Shown here: positions 53,476 to 64,000 of the stretch, piece by piece
Layout: every line of letters begins with the position of its first letter
How positions within the stretch are numbered: the first letter of the stretch is position 1
Source: Renibacterium salmoninarum ATCC 33209
Lineage (GTDB): Bacteria; Actinomycetota; Actinomycetes; Actinomycetales; Micrococcaceae
Reading direction: 5' to 3'
DNA length: 64,000 nucleotides
NCBI RefSeq assembly: GCF_000018885.1
Contig: NC_010168.1
Location: 3,038,001 to 3,102,000, forward strand
Program-made: the position numbers and the translations under genes
Notes under the pieces: generated by a model
Told to the model about the DNA's origin: nothing
Database searches by the model: none
Seen by the model: the letters and a program-made list of their open reading frames with translations, nothing else

Positions 53476-53534
53476 ACATACTTGTAATACATCATCTTGG
53501 GGTCCAAGCAAACCGCCTGCACTATATGTAGTAT
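53476..53534. promoter_or_regulatory. Pair of NrdR-box-like sites upstream of nrdH
   Basis: GCACTATATGTAGTAT (53519-53534) matches the NrdR box pattern well and ACATACTTGTAATACA (53476-53491) matches loosely. They start 43 bp apart, about four helical turns. NrdR normally represses nrd operons when dNTPs suffice. The 423-bp gap 53269-53691 otherwise contains no gene. Confidence 0.6.
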
Positions 53535-53691
53535 CGATTTACGGATCTAGACCAGTTCGCCGAAAGGCCCAACTGGTAGGTGAAGCCAAAGAGTGAAGCA
53601 TAAAAGCTCCGCAAATAATTACAGTTCAAGCCAGTACAGCAGGCGGACCAGAACAGCATTCGATTTGAATGCACTAAGGGGACGAAAGATC

Positions 53692-53943
53692 ATGACCGTC
53701 ACGGTTTACACGAAGCCAGCATGTGTGCAGTGCAATGCCACTTACCGAGCCCTCGACAAGAAGGGCATCACCTACCAGAGCGTCGATCTGTCACAGGATC
53801 CCGAGGCGTTGGAGCGCGTTCGTGCGTTCGGCTACTTACAAGCTCCGGTGGTAGTCACTGAGCAGGATCACTGGTCAGGATTTCGTCCGGACAAAATTGA
53901 TGCGATTGCCCAGGCCTCAGACGCCGCGAGTTCAGTCGCCTAA
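53692..53943 (+). CDS. nrdH: Glutaredoxin-like NrdH redoxin
   Basis: 83 residues from ATG 53692. VTVYTKPACVQCNATYRALDKKGI with the redox CVQC pair, QAPVVVTEQDHWSGFRPDKI with the conserved cis-Pro and the WSGFRP signature of NrdH. It delivers electrons from thioredoxin reductase to NrdE. The frame is open upstream but only this start fits the family and is followed by nrdI 69 bp later. Intact. Confidence 0.95.
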   Translation: MTVTVYTKPACVQCNATYRALDKKGITYQSVDLSQDPEALERVRAFGYLQAPVVVTEQDHWSGFRPDKIDAIAQASDAASSVA

Positions 53944-54012
53944 GTCCTTTGCCGCCGTCGTGCTCGCTGTTGTTTGTAGCAGCCAGCCCGATGGTGATTG
54001 GCGGAGGGTGCT

Positions 54013-54434
54013 ATGAATCCCACCGATAGTCGAGTCATTTATTTCTCCTCGGTATCCGGCAATACCCACCGCTTCGTCGACAAGCTCGACGTCGGGGCAG
54101 CGCGGTTGCCGGTGAAGACTCAGGACGAAACTCTCAAGGCTACTGAACCGTTTGTTCTGGTTTTACCCACTTATGGTGGCGAGACAGGACACGGGGCGGT
54201 GCCAAAACAAGTGATCAAATTCCTCAACGTAGCGGAAAATCGATCACTGATCCGGGGCGTTATTGCCGCTGGAAATACAAATTTTGGGGAAACCTACTGC
54301 TTGGCAGGCGACATCATCGCTACTAAGTGCAAAGTTCCCCTTCTTTATCAATTCGAACTTATGGGCACACCGGAAGATGTGGATCGGTTTCATCAGGGAT
54401 TGGAACAATTTTGGACACGACAGTTGCAGGCGCA

Positions 54435-54438
<4 letters not shown>
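54013..54438 (+). CDS. nrdI: Flavodoxin-like ribonucleotide reductase stimulatory protein NrdI
   Basis: 141 residues from ATG 54013 (GGAGGG upstream). [15 protein letters not shown] is the FMN phosphate loop, LVLPTYGGE the second flavin loop and [15 protein letters not shown] the NrdI signature. It supplies the oxidant that assembles the Mn2-tyrosyl cofactor of NrdF. Its stop overlaps the nrdE GTG (GTGA). Intact. Confidence 0.95.
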
Positions 54439-57684
<3,246 letters not shown>

Positions 57685-57706
57685 GTCCTAAACTGCCGCG
57701 CTCTCT

Positions 57707-57768
57707 CGTTGAGGGGTCGTGTTATGACGCTAATACCGTTTTTAGCGTCATAACACGACCCCTCAACG
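57707..57768 (+). terminator. 26-bp perfect hairpin with T-tract after nrdF
   Basis: Arms 57707-57732 and 57743-57768 are perfect reverse complements with a 10-nt loop; CGTTTTTC follows at once, giving a classical intrinsic terminator. Confidence 0.9.
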
Positions 57769-57821
57769 CGTTTTTCGCTGATGTGAAACGATAGAGTCAG
57801 CAACTAGCTTGGGGAGGGGCA

Positions 57822-58295
57822 ATGGACTTTTTCACGTCGCTGCCTTTCGGCTGGGCATTTCTTTCTCTGTTTTGCATCGTGATGGCACGTGCAAACGTCA
57901 CCTACTGGCTAGGGCGTGGCGCAGCAGCCGGCGGCCGGAAAACCAATCTCAAAAAGTACTTGGATTCGGCACCTATGGCCCGCGCAGAGTCGATCATTGC
58001 GCGCTGGGGAGCTCCCGCCGTCGCCATCTGCTTTATGACCGTGGGCTTGCAAACTGCGATCAACCTGGCCGCCGGCGTCGGCCGCATGCCGTACCCGAGT
58101 CGCTACCTGCCTGCCGTAATTGCTGGCTCGGTGATTTGGGCGCTGCTCTACGCCACCATTGGTTTGGCCGCGATCAACGCGACAATTGCGGCCTTTGGCG
58201 GCGAACCTGCCAGCTTCGTGGTGCTTTTTCTCATTGCAGTGGCCATTGTTGCTGCCATTTTATGGCGTCGCAAAGTCCGCTCCGCAAACCGGTAA
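57822..58295 (+). CDS. DedA/SNARE-associated-like membrane protein
   Basis: 157 residues with four helices (FGWAFLSLFCIVMARANVTYWLGRG, APAVAICFMTVGLQTAINLAAGVG, YLPAVIAGSVIWALLYATIGLAAI, SFVVLFLIAVAIVAAILW). The YWLGRG then RWGAPAVAICF ... GRMPYPSRYLPAVIAGSVIWALLY layout is like a short DedA-family protein, possibly a lipid flippase relative. GGGGAGGGG upstream of ATG 57822. Directly followed by a thioesterase gene. Intact. Confidence 0.7.
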   Translation: MDFFTSLPFGWAFLSLFCIVMARANVTYWLGRGAAAGGRKTNLKKYLDSAPMARAESIIARWGAPAVAICFMTVGLQTAINLAAGVGRMPYPSRYLPAVIAGSVIWALLYATIGLAAINATIAAFGGEPASFVVLFLIAVAIVAAILWRRKVRSANR

Positions 58296-58305
58296 TATCG
58301 ATCTG

Positions 58306-59100
58306 GTGCAGACAGAGGCAGAATCTTATTACCGTAAGCTCGGCGAAGGCCGCTACGAATCCACGATCCACGCGCAGGGCGCCTGGAACCCAAACGAGCA
58401 GCACATGGCGCCGGTTTCCGGCATTCTTGTCCGTGAGCTAGAGGCGTTTTCGCCACGCCCCGATTTGCGGATGGCTCGAATCAACTTCGATATCTTGGGC
58501 ATGATCCCCGGTGGCGAGTTCAGTATCGAGTGCAAAGTACTCCGGCCAGGGAAGACCATTGAGTTGGTCCAGGCAGAGATGATTGCAAGCGGTCGTGCCG
58601 CCGTTCGCGCCACGGCCTGGTGTTTACAGCGTTCAGATACGACGGCGGTCGCGGGCTTGGGCGACGCGGCAATGCCTTCGTTGAGTGAGGCGACTAGTGC
58701 GCAGGGGCTGGCTGAATGGCCCGGTGGCTATATTCGATCGATTGATCTGCAATCAGTTCCTGGTGCGGTCCCGGGTCGAGGGCAGTCCTGGCTGCGCGGA
58801 AGATACGCAATGGTGGAAGGTGAACCCACTGAAGACCTGGTAAAGCTCATTGGTGTAGCAGACACCGCCAATGGCATAGCGCCACGGATTGCCCCGGGCG
58901 AAGGCACCTATATTTACCCCAATACCGATCTTTCGATTCATCTCTACCGTGAGCCCGAGGGTGAATGGCTAGGGCTGGATACTTCAGTGACCTTCGGCAG
59001 CGACGGAGTAGGATTGACCTCCTCGGTGCTGAATGATCATAGAGGTCCCTTTGGGCGGGCTGAACAGATTTTGACCGTGCGAGCGACCACTCAACAGTAG
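58306..59100 (+). CDS. Acyl-CoA thioesterase family protein (double hotdog)
   Basis: 264 residues from GTG 58306, 10 bp after the DedA-like gene. AQGAWNPNEQHMAPVSGILVRELE and ARINFDILGMIPGGEFSIECKVLRPGKTIELVQAEM form the first hotdog; GLGLDTSVTF-like (WLGLDTSVTFGSDGVGLTSSVLNDHRGPFG) segments form the second, as in TesB-type thioesterases. It likely hydrolyses acyl-CoAs; the chain length is unknown. No clear ribosome site, so translation may be coupled to the gene before. Intact. Confidence 0.8.
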   Translation: MQTEAESYYRKLGEGRYESTIHAQGAWNPNEQHMAPVSGILVRELEAFSPRPDLRMARINFDILGMIPGGEFSIECKVLRPGKTIELVQAEMIASGRAAVRATAWCLQRSDTTAVAGLGDAAMPSLSEATSAQGLAEWPGGYIRSIDLQSVPGAVPGRGQSWLRGRYAMVEGEPTEDLVKLIGVADTANGIAPRIAPGEGTYIYPNTDLSIHLYREPEGEWLGLDTSVTFGSDGVGLTSSVLNDHRGPFGRAEQILTVRATTQQ

Positions 59101-59108
59101 GAGGAGCC

Positions 59109-59393
59109 ATGGCTAAGGCAATCTGGAATGGCGAAGTAATCGCTGAATCTGACGATATTGAGCTTGTGGAGGGAAATAAATACTTTCCGCTAGCTTCAGT
59201 GCGTTCAGATGTACTCTAACCAACTGATATGCATTCGAGCTGTCGTTGGAAGGGCGAAGCCAGCTACTTCACCTTAAACGTCAATGGTGAAAGCAATACT
59301 GACGCCGCTTGGTACTACCCAGAACCTTTGAAAGGTGCCGAAATGGTGCTGGATCGAGTCGCCTTTTGGAAGGGTGTGACGATCGCTGATTGA
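59109..59393 (+). pseudogene. DUF427 protein, internal stop
   Basis: ATG 59109 (AGGAGGAG upstream) opens MAKAIWNGEVIAESDDIELVEGNKYFP; TAA at 59217-59219 (probably from GAA) follows LASVRSDVL, and the same frame continues PTDMHSSCRWKGEASYFTLNV, AAWYYPEPLKGAEMVLDRVAFW to TGA 59391-59393. This is the 94-codon DUF427 fold (small beta-barrel, function unknown) with a single substitution. The truncated 36-residue product cannot fold normally. Confidence 0.85.
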
Positions 59394-59397
59394 GCCG

Positions 59398-60084
59398 TTG
59401 GGATCTGCAGGATCCATCGATCTGATCGACCAGACTGAATCTGCGGGGGCCGAAGCAGATCTCCAAACTGGTCTCGATTTACTTGCTGAGGTGAAAGCTG
59501 GCCAGCGTGGCCGGACTTTGCGTTTGTATCGTCCAGAACCAACGATGGCGTTTGGCCAGCGGGATGCGAATTTGCCGGGGTTTGCGGCTTCGGCTGCTGC
59601 TGCTCGTCGGCACGGCTTTGAACCGTTGGTTCGGAAGGCTGGTGGAAGGGTAGCGCCTTACCACCAAGGCTGTCTAGTGGTAGATCATCTTGAGCCGGAA
59701 ACCGATGCGGTTCTCAAGGCGAAATCTAGATTTAGCTATTTTGGCCAACTGTTCGCTGAGGTATTGCAGAACGTTGGCGTCGACGCTGGAATTGGCGAAA
59801 TTCCCGGCGAATATTGCCCGGGCGAATTTAGTGTGCACGGCAACGGCTCTGGCTTGAGCCTGAAGCTGGTTGGCACGGCCCAGCGCGTTGTTGCCGGTGC
59901 CTGGTTATTCAGCTCAGTGATAATCGTTGAAAACGGCGACCCGCTTCGAGATGTGCTGATCGATTGCTACCGCGAGCTAGGGCTGGACTGGGACCCCACA
60001 ACCGCAGGGGCGGCCAATGACTTGCAACCGGGCCTAGTCGTCGAAGACGTTAAGGCAGCATTGTTAGCTGCATACGGCCTGTAA
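59398..60084 (+). CDS. Lipoate/octanoate-protein ligase family protein
   Basis: 228 residues. TLRLYRPEPTMAFGQRDANLPGF, PLVRKAGGRVAPYHQGCLVVDHL (lipoyl-binding RxxGGR-like loop) and SGLSLKLVGTAQRVVAGAWLFSSVIIV (catalytic Lys region) mark the LplA/BirA-like fold. It probably transfers lipoate or octanoate to E2/GcvH domains; it could also be one of the divergent actinobacterial paralogues. TTG 59398 is the only start that keeps the whole domain and lies 4 bp after the DUF427 gene. Converges on mycoredoxin. Intact. Confidence 0.75.
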   Translation: MGSAGSIDLIDQTESAGAEADLQTGLDLLAEVKAGQRGRTLRLYRPEPTMAFGQRDANLPGFAASAAAARRHGFEPLVRKAGGRVAPYHQGCLVVDHLEPETDAVLKAKSRFSYFGQLFAEVLQNVGVDAGIGEIPGEYCPGEFSVHGNGSGLSLKLVGTAQRVVAGAWLFSSVIIVENGDPLRDVLIDCYRELGLDWDPTTAGAANDLQPGLVVEDVKAALLAAYGL

Positions 60085-60087
60085 CGC

Positions 60088-60363
60088 TTAGGCTGCCAAG
60101 CGTTCCTTGACTTCAAGTAGCGAAGGATTTGTAGCGGCTGTGCCGTCCGGGAAAATCACGGTAGGCACGGTCTGGTTACCGTTGTTGAGTTGTTCAACCA
60201 GTTCTGCGCTGCCTGCTACTTCTTCGATATTGATTTCGGTGTAGCCGATTCCCGGCGAATCAAGCTGCGATTTTAGTCTGCGGCAATATCCACACCATGA
60301 CGTGGAAAACATCGTAATCGTGCCGGCAGCCGGGGTGTACTCAATGCTGTTGGTCAAACTCAT
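60088..60363 (-). CDS. Mycoredoxin (glutaredoxin-like)
   Basis: 91 residues. ITMFSTSWCGYCRRLKSQLDS has the redox CGYC motif of mycoredoxin-1, and NQTVPTVIFPDGTAATNPSLLEVKERL has the cis-Pro and the TNPS signature. It reduces mycothiol-mixed disulfides in the actinobacterial cytoplasm. AACGAGA upstream of ATG 60363 is a moderate ribosome site. Intact. Confidence 0.9.
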   Translation of the reverse strand: MSLTNSIEYTPAAGTITMFSTSWCGYCRRLKSQLDSPGIGYTEINIEEVAGSAELVEQLNNGNQTVPTVIFPDGTAATNPSLLEVKERLAA

Positions 60364-60473
60364 TCTTGTTCGTTCTCCTGCTTCTTGGTGCGACTTCCTC
60401 AGTTATTCCTAACCGGGCAAGGGCCTCAAGTATTCCGACGTAGCACCAGGAAGACGCAACTTTGAGCGAATGA

Positions 60474-60980
60474 CTAATCTTGATCTTCGTCAGCTTCTGC
60501 GCGGCGAAACTCCAGCGAAAGATACAGCGCTAATGCAGCCGAGTTGCTGTCGTCAACGCGGACTGAGACTTCCCGATGTCCAGACTGGAACAGCAGATCG
60601 CTGGAAATGACCACCAGACGTTCAGCAAGGCCCCGTCTGCGATGGTCACGGTCGGTGAAAAGTTCAATCAACAAAGGAACTTCAGGGCTGTTATCTTCGG
60701 CAGAACGTTCTACCACCAGCACTGCGGCAATAATCTTGCCAGACTCGTCAAGTGCAACTTGCGAAATGTCCGCAAGAAAATTTCCATACTTCCCTGCGAA
60801 GGTATCGGTAATATCTGCGGTTGCGGCCTCGACCGATTTCTCACCGAAACCGGCGTCGTAAGCGCTGAAGTACAACTCGCCCAATGCCGAAATATCCTCG
60901 GTACTCAAGCTTCGAGTCGTGATATCTAGTTCAGTTGGCAGGGGAGAGGTCCGCGCAATCAGGGTAACTTTGCTGATCAT
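60474..60980 (-). CDS. GNAT-family N-acetyltransferase
   Basis: 168 residues. LSTEDISALGELYFSAYDAGFG, AAVLVVERS, VPLLIELFTDRDHRRRGLAERLV (acetyl-CoA pyrophosphate loop R/Q-x-x-G-x-A) and VSVRVDDSNSAALALYLSLEF are the GNAT motifs in order. Substrate unknown. AGAAGGAGCG precedes ATG 60980. Divergent from the gene at 61273 with a perfect palindrome in between. Intact. Confidence 0.85.
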   Translation of the reverse strand: MISKVTLIARTSPLPTELDITTRSLSTEDISALGELYFSAYDAGFGEKSVEAATADITDTFAGKYGNFLADISQVALDESGKIIAAVLVVERSAEDNSPEVPLLIELFTDRDHRRRGLAERLVVISSDLLFQSGHREVSVRVDDSNSAALALYLSLEFRRAEADEDQD

Positions 60981-61158
60981 GGATCGCTCCTTCTGTTGGG
61001 ATCGGACCTTGATTCCATTCCCAAGGTTCCGTTAGCTGTGCAGAGTAGCGCCATTGGACTCTACTGCCATGCTAGACGGCAATGGATTTCATCGCTATTC
61101 AAATTTCTTATTACAAGCTGGGAAAACCCTGAGTAAGCGCAACTTTGCCTACCACTCG

Positions 61159-61200
61159 ACAATAAGCTGATTCGAATATATATTCGAATCAGCTTATTGT
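61159..61200. other. 42-bp perfect spacer-less palindrome
   Basis: The two 21-bp halves (61159-61179, 61180-61200) are exact reverse complements with no loop; the centre is TTCGAATATATATTCGAA. It lies in the 292-bp divergent gap between the GNAT gene and the DUF6504 gene, which otherwise shows no gene. It may be an operator, a cruciform or the relic of a terminator. Confidence 0.8.
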
Positions 61201-61272
61201 TCTTCTCGAAATGAGCGATCGACTGACTGAATTTTCAGGCGATGGGGCCCGGTGGCAGTTAGGCGGCGTTGC

Positions 61273-61551
61273 ATGAACACCTTTAGTGAGTCGGTAGAAA
61301 TTTCTTGCGGTCCAGGTAGTCGGCCGATTGAACTTCGATGGCGTGGTGAGACTTATCACGTGGTTGCCGGGCGCCGGAGACCATTCAAATTATCTGGTTT
61401 TCTTCGTGAGGGCGCTGGCGCTACTTCGGCTGAGTATGAACTTTGGGAGCTTGAAGTAACTCATCCAGAGCGCTCACGTTGTGTGCTGCGCGTCAGTCAC
61501 CGAGCGGGTGGGACTCGTTGGCGGCTGCTGAGACTGGTTGGCGGCTGCTGA
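61273..61551 (+). CDS. DUF6504 family protein, C-terminus altered by a tandem duplication
   Basis: 92 residues from ATG 61273. SVEISCGPGSRPIELRWRGETYHVVAG and ELWELEVTHPERSRCVLRVSHRAGGTRWRLLRL match small actinobacterial DUF6504 proteins (function unknown). The 3' end contains a 16-bp repeat with 20-bp period (61517-61552) that changes the final residues. The frame before it is intact. It ends about 85 bp before IS994-like copy 4; nothing recognisable lies in that gap. Confidence 0.65.
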   Translation: MNTFSESVEISCGPGSRPIELRWRGETYHVVAGRRRPFKLSGFLREGAGATSAEYELWELEVTHPERSRCVLRVSHRAGGTRWRLLRLVGGC

Positions 61552-61552
61552 G
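61517..61552. repeat. Tandem duplication, 16-bp identical copies with 20-bp period
   Basis: GTTGGCGGCTGCTGAG at 61517-61532 and again at 61537-61552, at the 3' end of the DUF6504 gene. Confidence 0.9.
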
Positions 61553-61666
61553 TTTGCGACGTTGGGTTAGTTGCACGTCGCGCAAAGAACGGTGCGTGCT
61601 CTGGCGTGATTCCAAAGCCAACCAGTCGTGGCGCAATGAATCGCCCCGGCGTGTCCGGAGGGTTTC

Positions 61667-62482
61667 TCAGACGATGAGCCTGTCGGCGGCTGCCGTGCTC
61701 TGGTAGTGATTGTAGTAGTGGTTTTCTAGCTCTACTGGTGGGATGTCTCCGCAGTACTGGTAGAGCCTTCGGTGGTTGTACCAATCGACCCATTCAGCAG
61801 TGCCGATTTCGACTTCTTCTAGAGTCCGCCAGGGCTTGCCTGGTTTGATCAGCTCGGTCTTATAAAGCCCGTTGATGGTTTCCGCCAAGGCGTTGTCGTA
61901 ACTATCACCCACAGAACCGATCGAGGGGCGGATACCGGCCTGGGCCAGGCGTTCGGTGAAGGCCAAGGAGGCGTATTGAGCCCCGGCATCGTGATGATGA
62001 ATCACCCCGGAAATCTCAGCCCCGGCCCGTTCACGACTCCAGATTGCCTGATTAACTGCGTTGAGCACTAGCACGGTGTTCATAGAAGCACTCGCTGACC
62101 AGCCCAGGATCCTCCGAGAGTAAGCATCGATCACGAAGGCAACATAGACCCACCCGGACCAGGTCGAAACATAGGTGAAATCATCTACCCATAGCCGATC
62201 CGGTGCCGTTGGTGTGAAATCACGGCGGACCAAGTCCTTCGCTCGGGCCGCCTTCGAGTCTTTGATCGTGGTGCGTTTGACCTTGCCACGGACCGCACCC
62301 TGTATGCCAAGTAACCCCATGAGCCGTTCTACCGTGCACCTGGCCACCGGCACACCTTCACGGTTCATCGCCAACCAGACTTTCCTGGTGCCGTAAACCC
62401 CGTAATTAGCGGCATACACCTTCTGGATCACGGGCTTGAGCACCTCATCACGTTGTTCTCGGTGAGATCGTGTTTTATCCAC
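61667..62482 (-). CDS. IS994-like transposase OrfB (copy 4)
   Basis: 271 residues from GTG, with complete DDE core ([33 protein letters not shown]). As in copy 2, an extra C upstream restores the frame of the early OrfB segment, but TGA after QVLTGTG still separates the parts. Confidence 0.85.
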   Translation of the reverse strand: MDKTRSHREQRDEVLKPVIQKVYAANYGVYGTRKVWLAMNREGVPVARCTVERLMGLLGIQGAVRGKVKRTTIKDSKAARAKDLVRRDFTPTAPDRLWVDDFTYVSTWSGWVYVAFVIDAYSRRILGWSASASMNTVLVLNAVNQAIWSRERAGAEISGVIHHHDAGAQYASLAFTERLAQAGIRPSIGSVGDSYDNALAETINGLYKTELIKPGKPWRTLEEVEIGTAEWVDWYNHRRLYQYCGDIPPVELENHYYNHYQSTAAADRLIV

Positions 62483-62567
62483 CCATTCGTAGTACGTGGG
62501 ACGGGGTGGTCTTCACCCCGTCCCAGTAAGCACCTGGCAGATCGACTCGACACCCCACCGCAATCCA

Positions 62568-62933
62568 TTATTCTCGCGGTGACCGGCATGGTCCTTGATG
62601 TATTTCACGATCAGTGTTGTGGCGGTCGAGTTCGACCGCGAAAAAAGCTGAAGCACTCCGAAGGATCGCGTTCGCCCGTTTCAGCTCAGCGTTCTCACGC
62701 CGTAACCGTTTCAGCTCGGCCGATTCCGTGCTCGTTGTTCCAGTTCTAGTACCAACATCGATCTCGGCTTGCCGGACCCATTTACGCACCGTTTCCGGCA
62801 CACCCACACCCAAAAGCTGGGCAACTTTTTGCATCGCCGCCCACTCCGAAGACGCACCCTCCATCTCCGCCACCATGCGCACCGTACGATCCTTCAACTC
62901 CTGCGGATACCGTGTCGTAGTTTTCCCTGCCAT
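62568..62933 (-). CDS. IS994-like OrfA (copy 4)
   Basis: 121-residue HTH protein, MAGKTTTRYPQELKDRTVRM onwards, full length and probably the most typical of the four copies in the window. Ends SPRE at TAA as in the others. Confidence 0.85.
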   Translation of the reverse strand: MAGKTTTRYPQELKDRTVRMVAEMEGASSEWAAMQKVAQLLGVGVPETVRKWVRQAEIDVGTRTGTTSTESAELKRLRRENAELKRANAILRSASAFFAVELDRHNTDREIHQGPCRSPRE

Positions 62934-62983
62934 GTCCTGATCCTCTCAAACAAGAAAGTCTCCGGACACGCCGGGGCGATTCA

Positions 62984-63221
62984 GTACGGCATGATTGGCG
63001 TTTTGGGTGTGCGGATTTGGGTGCAGAACAAGGTCGATTTTGGCAATCCGGTCAACCTGACCACGGCCGCCGTCGCACTGATCATTGGCATTGCTAATTA
63101 CACCTGGAACATCGGCGATTTGCAGTTCGCCGGCATCGCCTTGGGCACTGCGGCGGCACTGGTGATCTATCACGGCATGCACAGCCTCACGAAGCTCCGC
63201 TCCTCATTCAGCACCCTTTAA
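62984..63221 (+). pseudogene. Uracil/xanthine permease (UraA family), C-terminal fragment
   Basis: The frame enters from the IS and reads GMIGVLGVRIWVQNKVDFGNPVNLTTAAVALIIGIANYTW and LQFAGIALGTAAALVIYHGMHSL, the last two helices and tail of a nucleobase:cation symporter-2 protein. The N-terminal 350 or so residues are missing at the IS joint. No start of its own. Confidence 0.85.
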
Positions 63222-63223
63222 CT

Positions 63224-63288
63224 CCGTCGAGTGTCGACTTGTGGTTGGTTTTCGCGCGCAAAACCAGCCACAAGTCGACACTCGACGG
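63224..63288. terminator. 29-bp hairpin, bidirectional terminator
   Basis: Arms 63224-63252 and 63260-63288 are reverse complements except for one G-T pair, loop CGCGCGC. It lies between the convergent uracil permease fragment and the amino-acid permease. Confidence 0.85.
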
Positions 63289-63303
63289 TTAGGAAGGTGG
63301 GGG

Positions 63304-64000
63304 TTAGGGGCTGTTTGCCCGACGTTGCCGGAACACGCCAATTCCGATCATGACGACGGCGAGCGCTGCCGAGATGATGCCGGACTCTCGGTTCGCATCC
63401 AACACGAACATGCCGACGAGCATCGCGATAATCGCCAACATCGTGATCCAGGGCAGATACGGGAAGAACCACATCTTGAGCGGCAGATCTTTTGCTGCCG
63501 CGCCCATCCGCTGTCGCAATATCAACTGCGAGACGGAAATCGCGAGCCAAACAAACAAAGCCACCGCACCGGAGGTGTTCACCAAAAACAGAAACACTGT
63601 GTCCGGGTAAAACAGGTTTAGACCAACCGTGACAAAGCCGACCACAGTGGAGGCGAGCACTGCGGAACGGGGCACACCGCTGCGCTCAATTCTTTGCAGT
63701 GCCTTCGGCGCATCACCACGTTGCGCTAGCGAGAAGATCATTCGGCTGGCCGTGTATAAACCGGAATTTAAACAAGAAAGCACTGAAACTAGCACGACGA
63801 CGTCCATAATCGTCCCAGCGCCGGGGATGCCGTAAAGCTCCATCACGGCAACGTACGGACTTTTCGCCACGTTGGCATCATTCCAAGGCAAAAGCGTCAC
63901 GACGATGGCAATCGAGCCGATGTAAAACACCAGAATCCGCCAAACCGTGGAGCGAACCGCTTTTTTGACCGCGGTAGCCGGATCTGCAGATTCACCAGCC
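63304..64000 (-). CDS. Amino acid permease (APC superfamily), C-terminal part
   Basis: The last 231 codons of a transporter that continues beyond the right edge. Helices ILVFYIGSIAIVVTLLPW, TIMDVVVLVSVLSCLNSGLYTASRMIFSLA, VLASTVVGFVTVGLNLFY, FLFLVNTSGAVALFVWLAISVSQLIL, FFPYLPWITMLAIIAMLVGMFVL and a final helix; the SCLNSGLYTASRM segment and W-rich loop are typical of the GabP/AnsP amino-acid transporter branch (proton-coupled uptake). No stop or frameshift is seen in this part. Confidence 0.85.
   Translation of the reverse strand, partial: AGESADPATAVKKAVRSTVWRILVFYIGSIAIVVTLLPWNDANVAKSPYVAVMELYGIPGAGTIMDVVVLVSVLSCLNSGLYTASRMIFSLAQRGDAPKALQRIERSGVPRSAVLASTVVGFVTVGLNLFYPDTVFLFLVNTSGAVALFVWLAISVSQLILRQRMGAAAKDLPLKMWFFPYLPWITMLAIIAMLVGMFVLDANRESGIISAALAVVMIGIGVFRQRRANSP

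Larger units (their letters stand above)
61637..62983 (-). mobile_element. IS994-like IS3-family element, copy 4
   Basis: 1347 bp, inverted; both ends read TGAATCGCCCCGGCGTGTCC. Left flank CAA and right flank GTA do not match, so the original target duplication is not kept: the right neighbour is the tail of a uracil permease whose start is not on the left. It shares the extra-C variant of orfB with copy 2. Confidence 0.95.

Overview
The window looks like the chromosome of a decaying Micrococcaceae (Arthrobacter-type) actinobacterium. Renibacterium salmoninarum is the best fit: it carries many near-identical IS3-family elements that resemble IS994, a second IS3-family type (ISRs2-like), and a very high load of pseudogenes. 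About twenty of some sixty protein genes are broken by stop codons, 1-5 nt indels or IS truncation. The species call is inference from gene content; the breaks are read directly from the sequence.

Layout. 1-2.9 kb: remains of a sugar-acid operon (fructuronate reductase-like gene, broken uxaC) cut by an ISRs2-like element. 3-6 kb: small basic protein, AlaDH/PNT-family enzyme, broken thioredoxin-reductase-like flavoprotein, tRNA-Arg(CCU). 6.1-12 kb: DUF6314 gene, broken ABC exporter, a WXG-like/serine hydrolase plus lipoprotein module, and a truncated polar amino-acid binding protein. 12-13.8 kb: IS994-like copy 1 and the tail of an acyl-CoA synthetase. 13.8-23 kb: SDR gene, then a fatty-acid oxidation block (fadA-fadB, etfB-etfA-cytochrome b, TetR regulator, metallo-hydrolase) that shares four copies of one palindromic operator. 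23-25.6 kb: IS994-like copy 2 between halves of unrelated genes. 25.6-31 kb: broken aldehyde dehydrogenase, broken metE and metF, DUF1304 protein. 31-36.4 kb: moxR-DUF58-VWA-VWA-TPR operon with two broken genes. 36.5-45.4 kb: broken acyl-CoA synthetase, ROK regulator, phosphotransferase, rRNA methyltransferase, two-component system, K+ channel, VOC protein. 45.4-47.9 kb: MerR/GyrI pair, IS994-like copy 3, lysR N-terminal half. 48-53.3 kb: hydrolase and a four-gene cyclopropane-fatty-acid operon. 53.3-57.8 kb: intact nrdH-nrdI-nrdE-nrdF with NrdR and DnaA boxes. 57.8-64 kb: DedA-like protein, thioesterase, broken DUF427 gene, lipoate ligase, mycoredoxin, GNAT, DUF6504 gene, IS994-like copy 4, uracil permease tail and an amino-acid permease running off the window.

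The clearest structural discovery is a lysR gene that was interrupted by an IS994-like element (3-bp target duplication GCT still visible) and then split by an inversion of about 21 kb between IS copies 2 and 3. Its two halves now lie at 24.9 kb (+) and 47.6-47.9 kb (-). Other recurrent signals are very long perfect hairpins at convergent gene ends and short tandem duplications (5-20 bp) inside damaged genes. No CRISPR array, rRNA or prophage was seen. The best candidate for a little-described system is the WXG-like domain/lipase-lipoprotein module at 8.6-11.2 kb.
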